Positions 6,008 through 13,517 of a DNA stretch of 14,827 bases are shown one piece after another; the first letter of the stretch is position 1, and the number at the start of each line of letters is the position of its first letter. The notes beneath the pieces are model-generated. The model was given only the letters and a program-made list of their open reading frames with translations. It did no database searches and was not told the DNA's origin. The stretch comes from Candidatus Hodarchaeota archaeon (lineage in GTDB: Archaea > Asgardarchaeota > Heimdallarchaeia > Hodarchaeales > YT1-039). Location of the stretch: NCBI GenBank assembly GCA_016840025.1, contig JAEOTF010000390.1:1-14827 (forward strand), given 5' to 3'. The translations under genes were made by a program, and so were the position numbers.

Positions 6008-7801
6008 TTGTTGCGAAAATGGCAAACGATTAGTTTAGTTATACTTTTGATTGGTTCAATATCCTTAAGCCTCGCACCGGCAACACCATCAAAAGGAGCA
6101 GATCCTACAGGAACCCTTGCAGATATCTTAGCTGCTGGGAAAATACAGGTGGGATCCGATGTCGCCTATCCACCTTTTGAAGACATTGATCTAGGTACAG
6201 GTGACGTAGTGGGTTTTGATGTCGATATCATGGAAGAACTCGCAGCCTATATATCTGCGGAATATGATACGAACATTACAGTTGAGTTTGTTGCCTCTGA
6301 CTGGGATCCTATCATCCCTAATCTCGTAGCTGAACAGTTTGACGTGATCATGTCCGCAATGACAATAACTACTGCACGAGAGGAATTGGTTGATTTTACC
6401 CGCTGGTATTATCAATCTGCGATGGGTATCCTAGTAACAACAGCTAACCCGGAGAACATTCTAAATACAGATGATCTGAATGACGCAGGAGTCACCATTG
6501 GTGTCCAAACGGGAACAACAACTCATATCTGGCTACAAGACGAAGGCATTGACGACGTAGCGACAGTGTTGACATATGATGACTTTCCCCTCGCGATTGT
6601 CGCCCTGAAAGCGGGAAATGTCGATTGTGTTCTTGGTGATGTTGCGGTTCTGAATTTAGACGCGGTTGAATCCGGATTAACTAAGGTTGTTTACGCCTGG
6701 GAAGGCGATGAACCGGAAAGATTCGGCATTGCCTGTAGAACCGGCGATGATGATCTACGACTCGCGCTCAATGCGGCTATAGAAAATATACTTGGTGATG
6801 ATGAGGAGAATCCAATTATAACTAGGATCTATAATGAAATTTACGAAGAATGGCATGGAACCGACCACGCTGGTTACATACAACCCACCGAAACACTAGC
6901 CGCTATTATTGCTACTGGTAAAATACGAGTGGGGTCAGACGTCGCATATCCGCCTTTTGAAGACATTGATCTAGGTACAGGTGATGTAGTGGGCTTTGAT
7001 GTCGATGTCATGGACGAACTCGCAGCCTATATGTCTATAAAGTATAGTACAACCATTACAGCAGAGTTCGTTGCCTCTGATTGGGATCCCATCATCCCTA
7101 ATCTCCAGGCTCAACAATTTGACGTGATTATGTCTGCAATGACAATAACTACTGCACGAGAGGAACTGGTAGACTTTACCCGCTGGTATTATCAGTCTGC
7201 GATGGGTATCTTAGTAGCAACCGCTAACCCAAAAGCCATTATGAACACAGATGATCTAAATGACGCAGGGGTCACCATTGGTGTCCAAACGGGAACAACA
7301 ACACATATCTGGCTACAAGATGAAGGCATTGACGATGTAGCGACAGTATTGACGTACGATGACTTTCCCCTCGCGATTGTTGCCCTGAAAGCGGGAAATG
7401 TCGATTGTGTTCTTGGCGATGTTGCGGTTCTGAATTTGGACGCGGTTGAATCAGGATTGACCAAGGTTGTCTACGCCTGGGAAGGCGATGAACCTGAAAG
7501 ATTCGGCATCGCGTGTAGAACTGGCGATGATGCTCTACGACTCGCGCTCAATGATGGTTTAGATTCCCTACTCGGCGATAATGAGGCGACTCCAGTCATA
7601 TCTAAGACCTACAATGACATTTACAAAGAATGGCATGGTACAGACCATTCAGGTTATGTTCCACCTGTAACTACCACAACAGAACCAACCACTTCTGAGG
7701 CAGCTTCAAGTGAAGATCCTGGACTGATCCCTGGATTTGAAGCAATATTTGCGATATTTATTCTAATTGGAAGTTCGCTTTGGCTTCGCTCCAGAAAATA
7801 A
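6008..7801 (+). CDS. Tandem-domain amino-acid-binding protein of an ABC importer, membrane-anchored
   Basis: Extracellular solute-binding protein of 597 residues. It has a signal peptide (about 1-30), two complete type-3 solute-binding domains (about 36-290 and 296-550), a Thr/Ser-rich linker, and a C-terminal IPGFEAIF segment followed by a transmembrane helix and RSRK, resembling archaeal PGF-type cell-surface anchors. Each domain has the ligand-pocket features of amino-acid binders: YPPFEDIDL near the start, an Arg in MTITTARE (Arg124 and Arg384) expected to bind the ligand carboxylate, and an Asp in LGD (Asp211 and Asp471) expected to bind the amino group. The domains are spaced exactly 260 residues apart and share a 96-residue identical block. 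The TTG at 6008 is set by GGAGGT at 5993. Relatively GC-rich codon use and the strong ribosome binding site suggest high expression. The ligand is unknown. Confidence 0.95.
   Translation: MLRKWQTISLVILLIGSISLSLAPATPSKGADPTGTLADILAAGKIQVGSDVAYPPFEDIDLGTGDVVGFDVDIMEELAAYISAEYDTNITVEFVASDWDPIIPNLVAEQFDVIMSAMTITTAREELVDFTRWYYQSAMGILVTTANPENILNTDDLNDAGVTIGVQTGTTTHIWLQDEGIDDVATVLTYDDFPLAIVALKAGNVDCVLGDVAVLNLDAVESGLTKVVYAWEGDEPERFGIACRTGDDDLRLALNAAIENILGDDEENPIITRIYNEIYEEWHGTDHAGYIQPTETLAAIIATGKIRVGSDVAYPPFEDIDLGTGDVVGFDVDVMDELAAYMSIKYSTTITAEFVASDWDPIIPNLQAQQFDVIMSAMTITTAREELVDFTRWYYQSAMGILVATANPKAIMNTDDLNDAGVTIGVQTGTTTHIWLQDEGIDDVATVLTYDDFPLAIVALKAGNVDCVLGDVAVLNLDAVESGLTKVVYAWEGDEPERFGIACRTGDDALRLALNDGLDSLLGDNEATPVISKTYNDIYKEWHGTDHSGYVPPVTTTTEPTTSEAASSEDPGLIPGFEAIFAIFILIGSSLWLRSRK
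6464..7531 (+). repeat. Near-identical blocks inside the tandem binding-protein gene (6464-6751 and 7244-7531)
   Basis: The two blocks are 288 bases each, offset by exactly 780 bases. By direct comparison I count 20 base differences (about 93% identity), every one synonymous, so the encoded 96 residues (from NTDDLNDAGV to FGIACRTGDD) are identical. The surrounding parts of the domains have diverged: about 18 changes in the 117 residues before and 17 in the 42 residues after. Homology between copies extends over the whole domain, about 6110-6880 against 6890-7660. Confidence 0.92.
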
Positions 7802-7835
7802 CTCTAGATTGTTCCATATTTGGATCAGAATCCTT

Positions 7836-7872
7836 GGAATTACTAATTCCTTCTTTTTTTTTCTCTTTTTTT
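7836..7872 (+). terminator. Terminator after the binding-protein gene
   Basis: A short stem GGAAT (7836-7840) / ATTCC (7846-7850) is followed at once by a long pyrimidine tract of mostly T residues, interrupted by single C residues, to about 7872. The T-tract, 50 bases after the stop codon, is the convincing part; the stem is only five base pairs. Confidence 0.55.
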
Positions 7873-7886
7873 ACTAACTAGCATAA

Positions 7887-7973
7887 TTTTTTAAAAAGGA
7901 CAAAATTTGGTCTCTAAAGGATACAAAATCATAAAAAATAGTTTCCATCCCTTAAATCCAATGAATTTTATAA
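7887..7973 (+). promoter_or_regulatory. TATA-like elements upstream of the permease gene
   Basis: TTTTTTAAAAA at 7887-7897 and TTTTATAA near 7966-7973 are both plausible archaeal TATA boxes between the binding-protein terminator and the permease. The second is close enough to the ATG at 7998 that it would give an almost leaderless transcript, which conflicts with the ribosome binding site at 7985-7990, so the first is favoured. Confidence 0.3.
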
Positions 7974-7997
7974 TGAAAATATGTGAGGTTGCATCAT

Positions 7998-9560
7998 ATG
8001 CGGTTTACAACAAGAAAGTTAGTTTTGTTTGGCCTGATACTTTTTTTTGCCGTTCAATTTAACCATTTTCTAACTCTGATCGTAGATCCACTCTTAGAAC
8101 CACTTTATAGATTCTTGACTAACGAAAAAGGCGTACGACACGAGATACTGTCTTTTAATTCTCAATGGTTATTTTTATTCATTATATTAAGTCTACTTAT
8201 CATCTTCTTTGCATTATTTCTGGAAATAGTGAGTTCAACGAGTTTTCCATTTATAAAACGTAACTTGGGAACATTGATTCCGCGGGGAATCACAAGCACA
8301 GGTATCGTAAAAACTGGACTTATGCAAATTGGGTTTGGATTATTTGCATTTCATACCTTTCTACTATTCGACGTCCTTCCTATATTATCAAATTCGTCGA
8401 TTCAATCAGAATTTTTACTACTTTCTTCAGAAGTAGTTATTTTCGGCATTTGTCTAGTTTTTATAGCTGTATTATTGGAATCTAAAATATTGTCAGGTTT
8501 AGAACCCAAAAGGCGTAATCTTCAGCAAACCACACTGAATCTTTTAAGAAATATTCGTTTTATGAGTAAAATAACTTTGGTTGGTATAATCATTCTATGT
8601 ATTACACTTTTTTTATTAGAAATAGGATTACTCTATCAAAGGTTCTTTAAAGAGGATGCTTGGGTTATTGATCCTTTACTAAATGTAATGGATCATACTG
8701 TTCGGTTTTTGGGGTATATAATTAATCCAATATTATCATTGTTTGGAATAGGCGAGATTAAGCCATTCTTCACTCCTCCTAAAACTCCGGGTGACTTCAC
8801 GGAAAGTGAAGCTGCTCTTTGGCGGGTGCTCTTTCGTTTCATGGGAGAAGGAGCGGTTCTTACATTAACTACGTCCCTTGCGGCCTTATTTTTTGGACTA
8901 ACGATTGGAACTATCTGTGGTACAATTAGCGTTACCTCCCATTTTCCAATCCCATTGATTGGTCGACGGCTGTCCACCATATTTACTAGCTTTTTAAAGG
9001 CAATTATTCGGATCTATGTCGAATGGATTAGAGGTACTCCCTTATTAGCTCAAATTTTCTTCATCTGGTTTGCAGGAGCTACTTTGATTCGGTCAGGGAT
9101 TGATTTCCCATTCCTTGGCAACTTAGGTGATCCCAACTTTGTATTCGATCCTATATCTGCAGGAATTATTGCGCTAACATTGAATACAGGTGCTTATCAA
9201 ACTGAACTCATCCGTTCAGGTATACAAGCTATTCCAAGTGGGCAACTAGAGGCTGCGAGATCTCTCGGACTGACTTATTCTCAGGGAATGAGTTACGTGG
9301 TACTTCCCCAGGCCTTTCGTTTGATTATTCCGCCACTTACAAATGAATTCATCAGTCTGCTACTGAACTCAAGTCTTTTATCCGTACTCTCTGTCTTTGA
9401 GATGACACGCTGGGCAAGGAATTTGAATAATACCACTTTTAGAAGCCCAGAGGTTTTTGCTGCTTTGATGATCAGCTATTTTGCAATGACTTTCGTGCTC
9501 TCTCGAATCTTTAGAAGGGTAGAAGAAAGGATACGAATTCCTGGCTTTGGTGTTACTTGA
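7998..9560 (+). CDS. Polar amino-acid ABC transporter permease (GlnP/HisM type) with extra N-terminal membrane domain
   Basis: Membrane subunit of the importer, 520 residues from the ATG at 7998. The last ~240 residues are a standard binding-protein-dependent permease: YVEWIRGTPLLAQIFF at about 340-355, and the coupling-helix EAA loop EAARSLGLTYSQGMSYVVLPQ at about 418-438, where the ATPase docks. It is preceded by about 270 residues holding roughly five hydrophobic helices (about 8-30, 56-80, 106-130, 141-164 and 190-214), a DPLLNVMDH loop and another hydrophobic stretch, none of which belongs to the ordinary 220-residue GlnP/HisM core. The upstream GTG at 7983 is rejected in favour of 7998 because GAGGTT at 7985-7990 is well placed for the latter. 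A single permease gene implies a homodimer. Confidence 0.92.
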   Translation: MRFTTRKLVLFGLILFFAVQFNHFLTLIVDPLLEPLYRFLTNEKGVRHEILSFNSQWLFLFIILSLLIIFFALFLEIVSSTSFPFIKRNLGTLIPRGITSTGIVKTGLMQIGFGLFAFHTFLLFDVLPILSNSSIQSEFLLLSSEVVIFGICLVFIAVLLESKILSGLEPKRRNLQQTTLNLLRNIRFMSKITLVGIIILCITLFLLEIGLLYQRFFKEDAWVIDPLLNVMDHTVRFLGYIINPILSLFGIGEIKPFFTPPKTPGDFTESEAALWRVLFRFMGEGAVLTLTTSLAALFFGLTIGTICGTISVTSHFPIPLIGRRLSTIFTSFLKAIIRIYVEWIRGTPLLAQIFFIWFAGATLIRSGIDFPFLGNLGDPNFVFDPISAGIIALTLNTGAYQTELIRSGIQAIPSGQLEAARSLGLTYSQGMSYVVLPQAFRLIIPPLTNEFISLLLNSSLLSVLSVFEMTRWARNLNNTTFRSPEVFAALMISYFAMTFVLSRIFRRVEERIRIPGFGVT

Positions 9561-9697
9561 GGATTTAACACGAATTCCTCTTCTCCTACACCTCTCTTCA
9601 CTTTTTATTCATAGACAACTTATTTTTCTTGAGTATTTGGTTTAATCAATAATGTAACCAGTGACTCTTAAAGAATATTTAAAGAATCTTTGTTCTA

Positions 9698-10183
9698 CTA
9701 CCCCATTCCCTTTCTCCTACTATCAATCCTCTGTTTTACGATTCGATAGTCTATTAACGCAGATTTTCTCTTTTTTAGTCCTTTCATCCTGTTCCTTTCC
9801 CCCTGAAACTTTTCTTCTGATTTGCTCGCTATTTTCCTTACTTGTTGATTAACTAGTCTATGTGCATATTTTTCGATAGCTTTCTCTTGCTTTCTCTTAT
9901 CATTGGGCAGTTTTATGATTTTTTTATCCATTATTTCTGATCTGACTTCCTTAATTATATTTTGTGTTAGATCTTCCAGCCTAGCCCGATTTTTTGCTTC
10001 ATAGTCTACTCTATTGTGAGAAATATCCTTCTTCCCCGCAATCCACTCCTTAACAATCTCCTCATATGCACTATTATATTCTTTTTCCCAATTTTGGACA
10101 TTTTTCTTGACTATGGTTTGAATACTTTGTTGTTCTGGCTCATTTATAGATGGTTTTCTCAACATACCGATTCTCTCTCTCAT
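9698..10183 (-). CDS. Highly charged hypothetical protein, probably helical
   Basis: Not recognised. From the ATG at 10183 it has 161 residues, very rich in Lys, Arg, Glu and Gln, with no membrane segment, Cys pairs or nucleotide-binding motif. The stretch from about 20 to 125 (WEKEYNSAYEEIVKEWIAG, YEAKNRARLEDLTQNIIKEV, KRKQEKAIEKYAHRLVNQQV) looks like long amphipathic or coiled helices, and the C-terminus is strongly basic (KGLKKRKS, DSRRKGMG), compatible with nucleic-acid or membrane-surface binding. The frame extends upstream to a TTG at 10255, which would add a hydrophobic N-terminus, but the G-run there is only 2 bases from that codon. An ATG at 10165 with GAGAGAG upstream is another option. 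It converges on the permease gene. Confidence 0.55.
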   Translation of the reverse strand: MRERIGMLRKPSINEPEQQSIQTIVKKNVQNWEKEYNSAYEEIVKEWIAGKKDISHNRVDYEAKNRARLEDLTQNIIKEVRSEIMDKKIIKLPNDKRKQEKAIEKYAHRLVNQQVRKIASKSEEKFQGERNRMKGLKKRKSALIDYRIVKQRIDSRRKGMG

Positions 10184-10332
10184 CTTTTGAAAAAAAAGCA
10201 AAATCATCAACTCGCTAATAAAAGTTATACCTAACTTACTATTTATATTCCGCAATACCCCCCCTTAAAGACTTACGCTTTCATAAGTAGGTATTTTTCA
10301 TTAGTTTTAATCTTATTTTAACAAAAATATCT

Positions 10333-10378
10333 CTTTAAAGTATTATAAGATCTCAAAGTTAATTTTGAAGGGATCATT
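10333..10378 (+). promoter_or_regulatory. Probable promoter and ribosome binding site of the interrupted 7TM gene
   Basis: CTTTAAAGTATTATAAG at about 10333-10349 is TATA-like and sits 30-45 bases before the ATG at 10379. GAAGGGATC at about 10366-10374 is a usable Shine-Dalgarno sequence. The initiation region therefore looks intact although the gene downstream is interrupted. Confidence 0.4.
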
Positions 10379-11491
10379 ATGTCTGATCTAGTTGCCCTTA
10401 TTGCTATTGAAATCCGCCTTGTTTTATTAGTACTTACTTTATATTTGTTTATTACTATTTTACAGCGTTATAATGAAACCAACATTCAAACACTAATATG
10501 GCTACTAATTGTTCAGATATTTTCTACTGCTACAATCTCACTTGAAATTTACCTCTGTATTTATGAATTTGAGACGTTTCTTACCAGTGGTTCTGAAATT
10601 ACAAGTATGATGGGAATAGCTTCTGCGATTTGTTTTATCATGTTTATCGATTTATATGAGAATATTTCATATTCACCGAGGAGAGTAGCGGTTTCGGGTT
10701 TTTTCGCAGGTGCATAGCTTCTTGGAGTGTGGGCTCTTAATTTTGGACTTACAGGATTACAAACTGAGACAACAAGCCTTAAGGATATTGTTAACACTCT
10801 ACCAGGGGTATTTCTTATCTATGTAAGTATTACAAGTTTGATTGCGATCAATAATGTCTATAAAACCGCTGAACCAGTGGATAAAGTACGAATTCGATGG
10901 CTTTTTGGATTTGTTATCACTTCTTATCTTCTAACCACCTTTCTCTATGCCTTTTATTTTACTCTTTCAGACATGGAACTAGTCTCTGGAGACACCAAAG
11001 CATTTTTGGGAGCTGTGATTCCACAAATATCAATCGTGACTGGAACTTTTATTTTTTTGAAAATATATGCTACATCAAAGAGAGTAACCTTCCTTTAACC
11101 TCAAGTTATTTACCGGCTTATCGTTGTTAATAAACTAGGGATATCAATCTTTACCTATGAATTTCGTATCGATGAAAATATGAATTCTTTGCTAATAAGT
11201 GGCGTGATCACAGCAATCTTTACACTCCTTCAAGAAATAATTGGAAGAAAATCGAACGTCACCAATATAAAACTACAAGAAGGAGATCTTATTCTTGAAA
11301 GTGTAGGTGGAATTTATGGACTACTTATTACTCAGCGATCAAATGCATTTCTTCGTTCAGCATTGAGGACATTCATCAAGAATTTTTATAATAAATTTCA
11401 AAAGGAGCTCGAAGAATTGACAGTGGATCTAGACGTCTTTAATGATGATGATAGTCGAATCCTCGTTCATAATGCATTTGGTCTAGGATAA
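10379..11491 (+). pseudogene. 7TM protein with C-terminal longin/profilin-like domain, interrupted by in-frame TAG and TAA
   Basis: Three open segments lie in one reading frame: 10379-10717 (112 codons, then TAG at 10715), 10718-11098 (then TAA at 11096) and 11099-11491. Read through, they give one coherent protein of about 370 positions. Hydrophobic helices sit near residues 7-28, 36-60, 75-92 and 104-124, with three more in the middle segment. The last ~130 residues form a soluble domain starting VIYRLIVVNKLGISIFTYEF and continuing LLISGVITAIFTLLQEIIG, a layout that recalls longin or roadblock-like folds. That domain begins before any start codon of the third segment (first ATG 11180), so it must once have been read from upstream. 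Leu codons (TTG to TAG, TTA to TAA) would each need one base change. A sequencing error or recoding is not excluded. I infer recent inactivation of an Asgard-type membrane receptor-like gene; its function is unknown. Confidence 0.7.
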
Positions 11492-11637
11492 AGCCATTTA
11501 ATTGTCCACAAATAGTATACTTAAGACTACATATAAATTTAACAATCATTAACCCTGAAAATAATGAAAAGAAGAGAGAATGGTATTATGATAAAGCAAC
11601 TTCCAAAACTATAATTCTCAATGACTTACATACTGCG

Positions 11638-12801
11638 TCAAGGCTTATCGAATTTTAATCTTAATAGTTTTCGTTTCATTGTTTTTCCATAAAAGGATTC
11701 TTTGAGGCTAGCTTTTTGTTTATAATTCAGCTTTTTGGCTTTATCCGCATCGGATGACGCAAGTACTTGTGTTTTTCCGTCTCTATTTCGAATTACAACC
11801 CCTGAATTAACAAGTATGTTATAATTCTCTTCAGTCTCCCGAGAGTTACCACGACAGATTAGTTGACAATTTCCGCAAGTAAATTTAATTGATTTTATGA
11901 GGTTCTTCGTTTCAAGATTATTTTTAAGATAGGGTACGAGTTCTGGGTCATCTTCAATTTTCGAGGTATGATATCCACCATACTCTCCACTCACTAATAC
12001 GTTTGGTCGAAAACGAAACACTTGAGCAAAGGTTTTTATCACTTCTTTTTCAGTGTGAGGATATGGAAAACGCGCTGGAGACCAAGTTGACCATTTTTCC
12101 TTTTTATCCAAGCCTGGATAACCCCCACATACTATTACACATCTTAGTGCATCAATCCGTTTCGCATAACTAAATTCAATACCTCCGAGAGTAACTGTAA
12201 CTTCTTCTTTCCGATCAAACATCCTAAAAGCACATACTTCTACGCAAAGTTTACATTTAGTGCAAAACGATTCAGCAGGTGGAACGGGCTCAGTAGGTTT
12301 GAGTTGAGCAGTAGTCGTTACACCACCAAGAATCATCGCTGTTCCAAAATTTTTAATCCCTATATTTCCTGACCATCCAAAGGAACCTACTCCCGAACGG
12401 ACTGCAAGATATCTTAAAGAAATCTCAGGAATCGCTTTTAGTATCCCTATCGCATTCATTTTCCGATATTTTAAATTTGGGAAAATTAGAATTGCATCGA
12501 AATCCTTTTCCTTAATGAATCTCGCTACAGTGTTAGCCTGTTTATAAGCTCTCAGTGTAGTTTCCATATTATCCTGATCATGATCAGCACGACCATTAGG
12601 AGTATCTTTTCTTAGATAAGCCCGAATTTTTTCACGATCCAGAGGTAGGGCAAAAACGATAGCAGATTGGGCTTCTGGTAAGTGATAAGAAATGTTTGCA
12701 CTAGGGGGACCACCGACTATAGTTTTTCGTGTAACGAAGCCTACTTTTAAAGCACCCCTATCCTTAAGGAGTTTTTCAATTTCAAGATTTAGAGAAGCCA
12801 T
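11638..12801 (-). CDS. QueG-like (COG1600) double 4Fe-4S protein, probably not a true epoxyqueuosine reductase
   Basis: A 387-residue soluble iron-sulfur protein. The region AVRSGVGSFGWSGNIGIKNFG (133-153) and LGGVTTTAQLKP (158-169) match the corepressor-binding core of the QueG/reductive-dehalogenase-like family. The first cluster is CTKCKLCVEVC with Cys180, 183, 186 and 190. A second is likely from Cys221 (DALRCVIVC) with Cys309, 312 and 316 (CGNCQLIC). Differences from QueG are the missing VD(S/T)xP segment that carries the proposed catalytic Asp (here roughly KAIPEIS), about 119 residues between the two Cys clusters where QueG has about half that, and a basic tail. Archaea generally make archaeosine, not queuosine, so another reduction is likely. 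It lies 80 bases downstream of the YbaK-like gene on the same strand and could be cotranscribed with it. Confidence 0.85.
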   Translation of the reverse strand: MASLNLEIEKLLKDRGALKVGFVTRKTIVGGPPSANISYHLPEAQSAIVFALPLDREKIRAYLRKDTPNGRADHDQDNMETTLRAYKQANTVARFIKEKDFDAILIFPNLKYRKMNAIGILKAIPEISLRYLAVRSGVGSFGWSGNIGIKNFGTAMILGGVTTTAQLKPTEPVPPAESFCTKCKLCVEVCAFRMFDRKEEVTVTLGGIEFSYAKRIDALRCVIVCGGYPGLDKKEKWSTWSPARFPYPHTEKEVIKTFAQVFRFRPNVLVSGEYGGYHTSKIEDDPELVPYLKNNLETKNLIKSIKFTCGNCQLICRGNSRETEENYNILVNSGVVIRNRDGKTQVLASSDADKAKKLNYKQKASLKESFYGKTMKRKLLRLKFDKP

Positions 12802-12881
12802 AGGTTATCAAAACCACGCTCTCCATTCAGGTATTTGCATGTGTTTTTGCATGTTAGTGCAGCTAAAATCCTAGATTCATG

Positions 12882-13352
12882 CTAAGTTGCTTTATTTTCG
12901 TTGGAGAAATAGATTGGTGCTTTAAGAAGTGAAAGTAGATCTTTTGTCTTTAACCGAATAGTTTGATCATGACGAGCGGGATTAAATTCTAAATAGGGTG
13001 TTTCTATCAGAATTCTATCCACATATGTTCTTACATTGACAAAAGGATGAACACATCCGATTTCACAGTTCGCGATTTCCTTCACTTCTTCTGCTCTAGC
13101 AAAACGGATTTTTTTATTCTGTTCGAGTTGACGTATTCTTTTCAGATCTAATCGTTGATCCCCTCGACTTAATACTAGGATAAAGCCTCTTTTATCAACC
13201 TTCATCAAGAGAGCTTTTATACCTTCAGAGATAGGAATCCCACGGACTTCAGCTGCTTGTTCACAAGTGTAAACAGGTTCATGTTCATACAGAGTATAGT
13301 CAATTTGTGCATTTTCCAGAATCTGGATGATTTTAGCACTCATTTCAGTCAT
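12882..13352 (-). CDS. YbaK/ProX-family aminoacyl-tRNA deacylase-like protein
   Basis: A 156-residue free-standing editing domain of the YbaK/ProX (INS) superfamily, which hydrolyses misacylated tRNAs such as Ala- or Cys-tRNA(Pro). Family features in order: helix 1 with IDYTLYEHEPVYTCEQAAEVRG (17-38), the SEGIKALLMKV strand with Lys46, which coincides in position with the Lys46 described as essential in bacterial YbaK, LSRGDQRLDLKRI (about 56-68), RFARAEEVKEIANCEIGCVHPF (83-104) and a final LEFNPARHDQTIRL strand (121-134). The length is normal. The ATG at 13352 has TGATC shortly upstream; an in-frame ATG at 13343 is a possible alternative. A TATA-like GTTATATTC on the minus strand near 13388-13396 is about 40 bases upstream. 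The actual tRNA substrate cannot be told from the sequence. Confidence 0.88.
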   Translation of the reverse strand: MTEMSAKIIQILENAQIDYTLYEHEPVYTCEQAAEVRGIPISEGIKALLMKVDKRGFILVLSRGDQRLDLKRIRQLEQNKKIRFARAEEVKEIANCEIGCVHPFVNVRTYVDRILIETPYLEFNPARHDQTIRLKTKDLLSLLKAPIYFSNENKAT

Positions 13353-13370
13353 TTTCAGATCAAAAAGAGT

Positions 13371-13434
13371 TTATTTTCTCAGATTAAGAATATAACTCTC
13401 AAATACACTCAATCATATCTATTATTTTCTCAGA
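13371..13434. repeat. Perfect 13-base direct repeat between divergent genes
   Basis: TTATTTTCTCAGA occurs at 13371-13383 and again at 13422-13434, 51 bases apart, in the 165-base region between the YbaK-like gene and the AstE-like gene. The first copy is 19 bases upstream of the YbaK-like ATG. Two exact copies in a divergent promoter region suggest a shared regulator-binding site, although they are A/T-rich. Confidence 0.45.
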
Positions 13435-13440
13435 AAAATA

Positions 13441-13486
13441 AGGGTGATTTCGTTCGATGGGAGATAAAATTAAATCCTCTATCTAA
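13441..13486 (+). other. Nine-codon leader reading frame with archaeal ribosome binding site
   Basis: AGGGTGAT (13441-13448) is followed 8 bases later by ATG at 13457, opening MGDKIKSSI and stopping at TAA 13484-13486. It ends about 20 bases before the ribosome binding site of the AstE-like gene. It could be a translated leader peptide or simply a chance frame; a longer frame here in the other phase looks non-coding. Confidence 0.2.
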
Positions 13487-13517
13487 GTTTTTCAAGAGAT
13501 AACAGGTGATCAATCCA

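Noticed and set aside
6008..7801. Two binding-protein genes merged by an assembly error
   Set aside because: The join is in frame with only one signal peptide and one anchor, and the two halves differ by many silent and replacement changes, so they are distinct real sequences.
9661..9852. Plus-strand frame rich in Ser, Phe and Leu
   Set aside because: It is the complement of the Lys/Arg-rich end of the minus-strand gene at 9698-10183, which explains its hydrophobic composition; the minus frame is three times longer.
10715..10717. TAG as a pyrrolysine codon
   Set aside because: A second in-frame stop (TAA) interrupts the same gene, TAG ends the methyltransferase normally, and no pyl genes are in view; decay or error is simpler.
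11638..12801. Naming the gene queG
   Set aside because: The catalytic Asp segment is not found and the cluster spacing differs, so only family-level similarity is supported.
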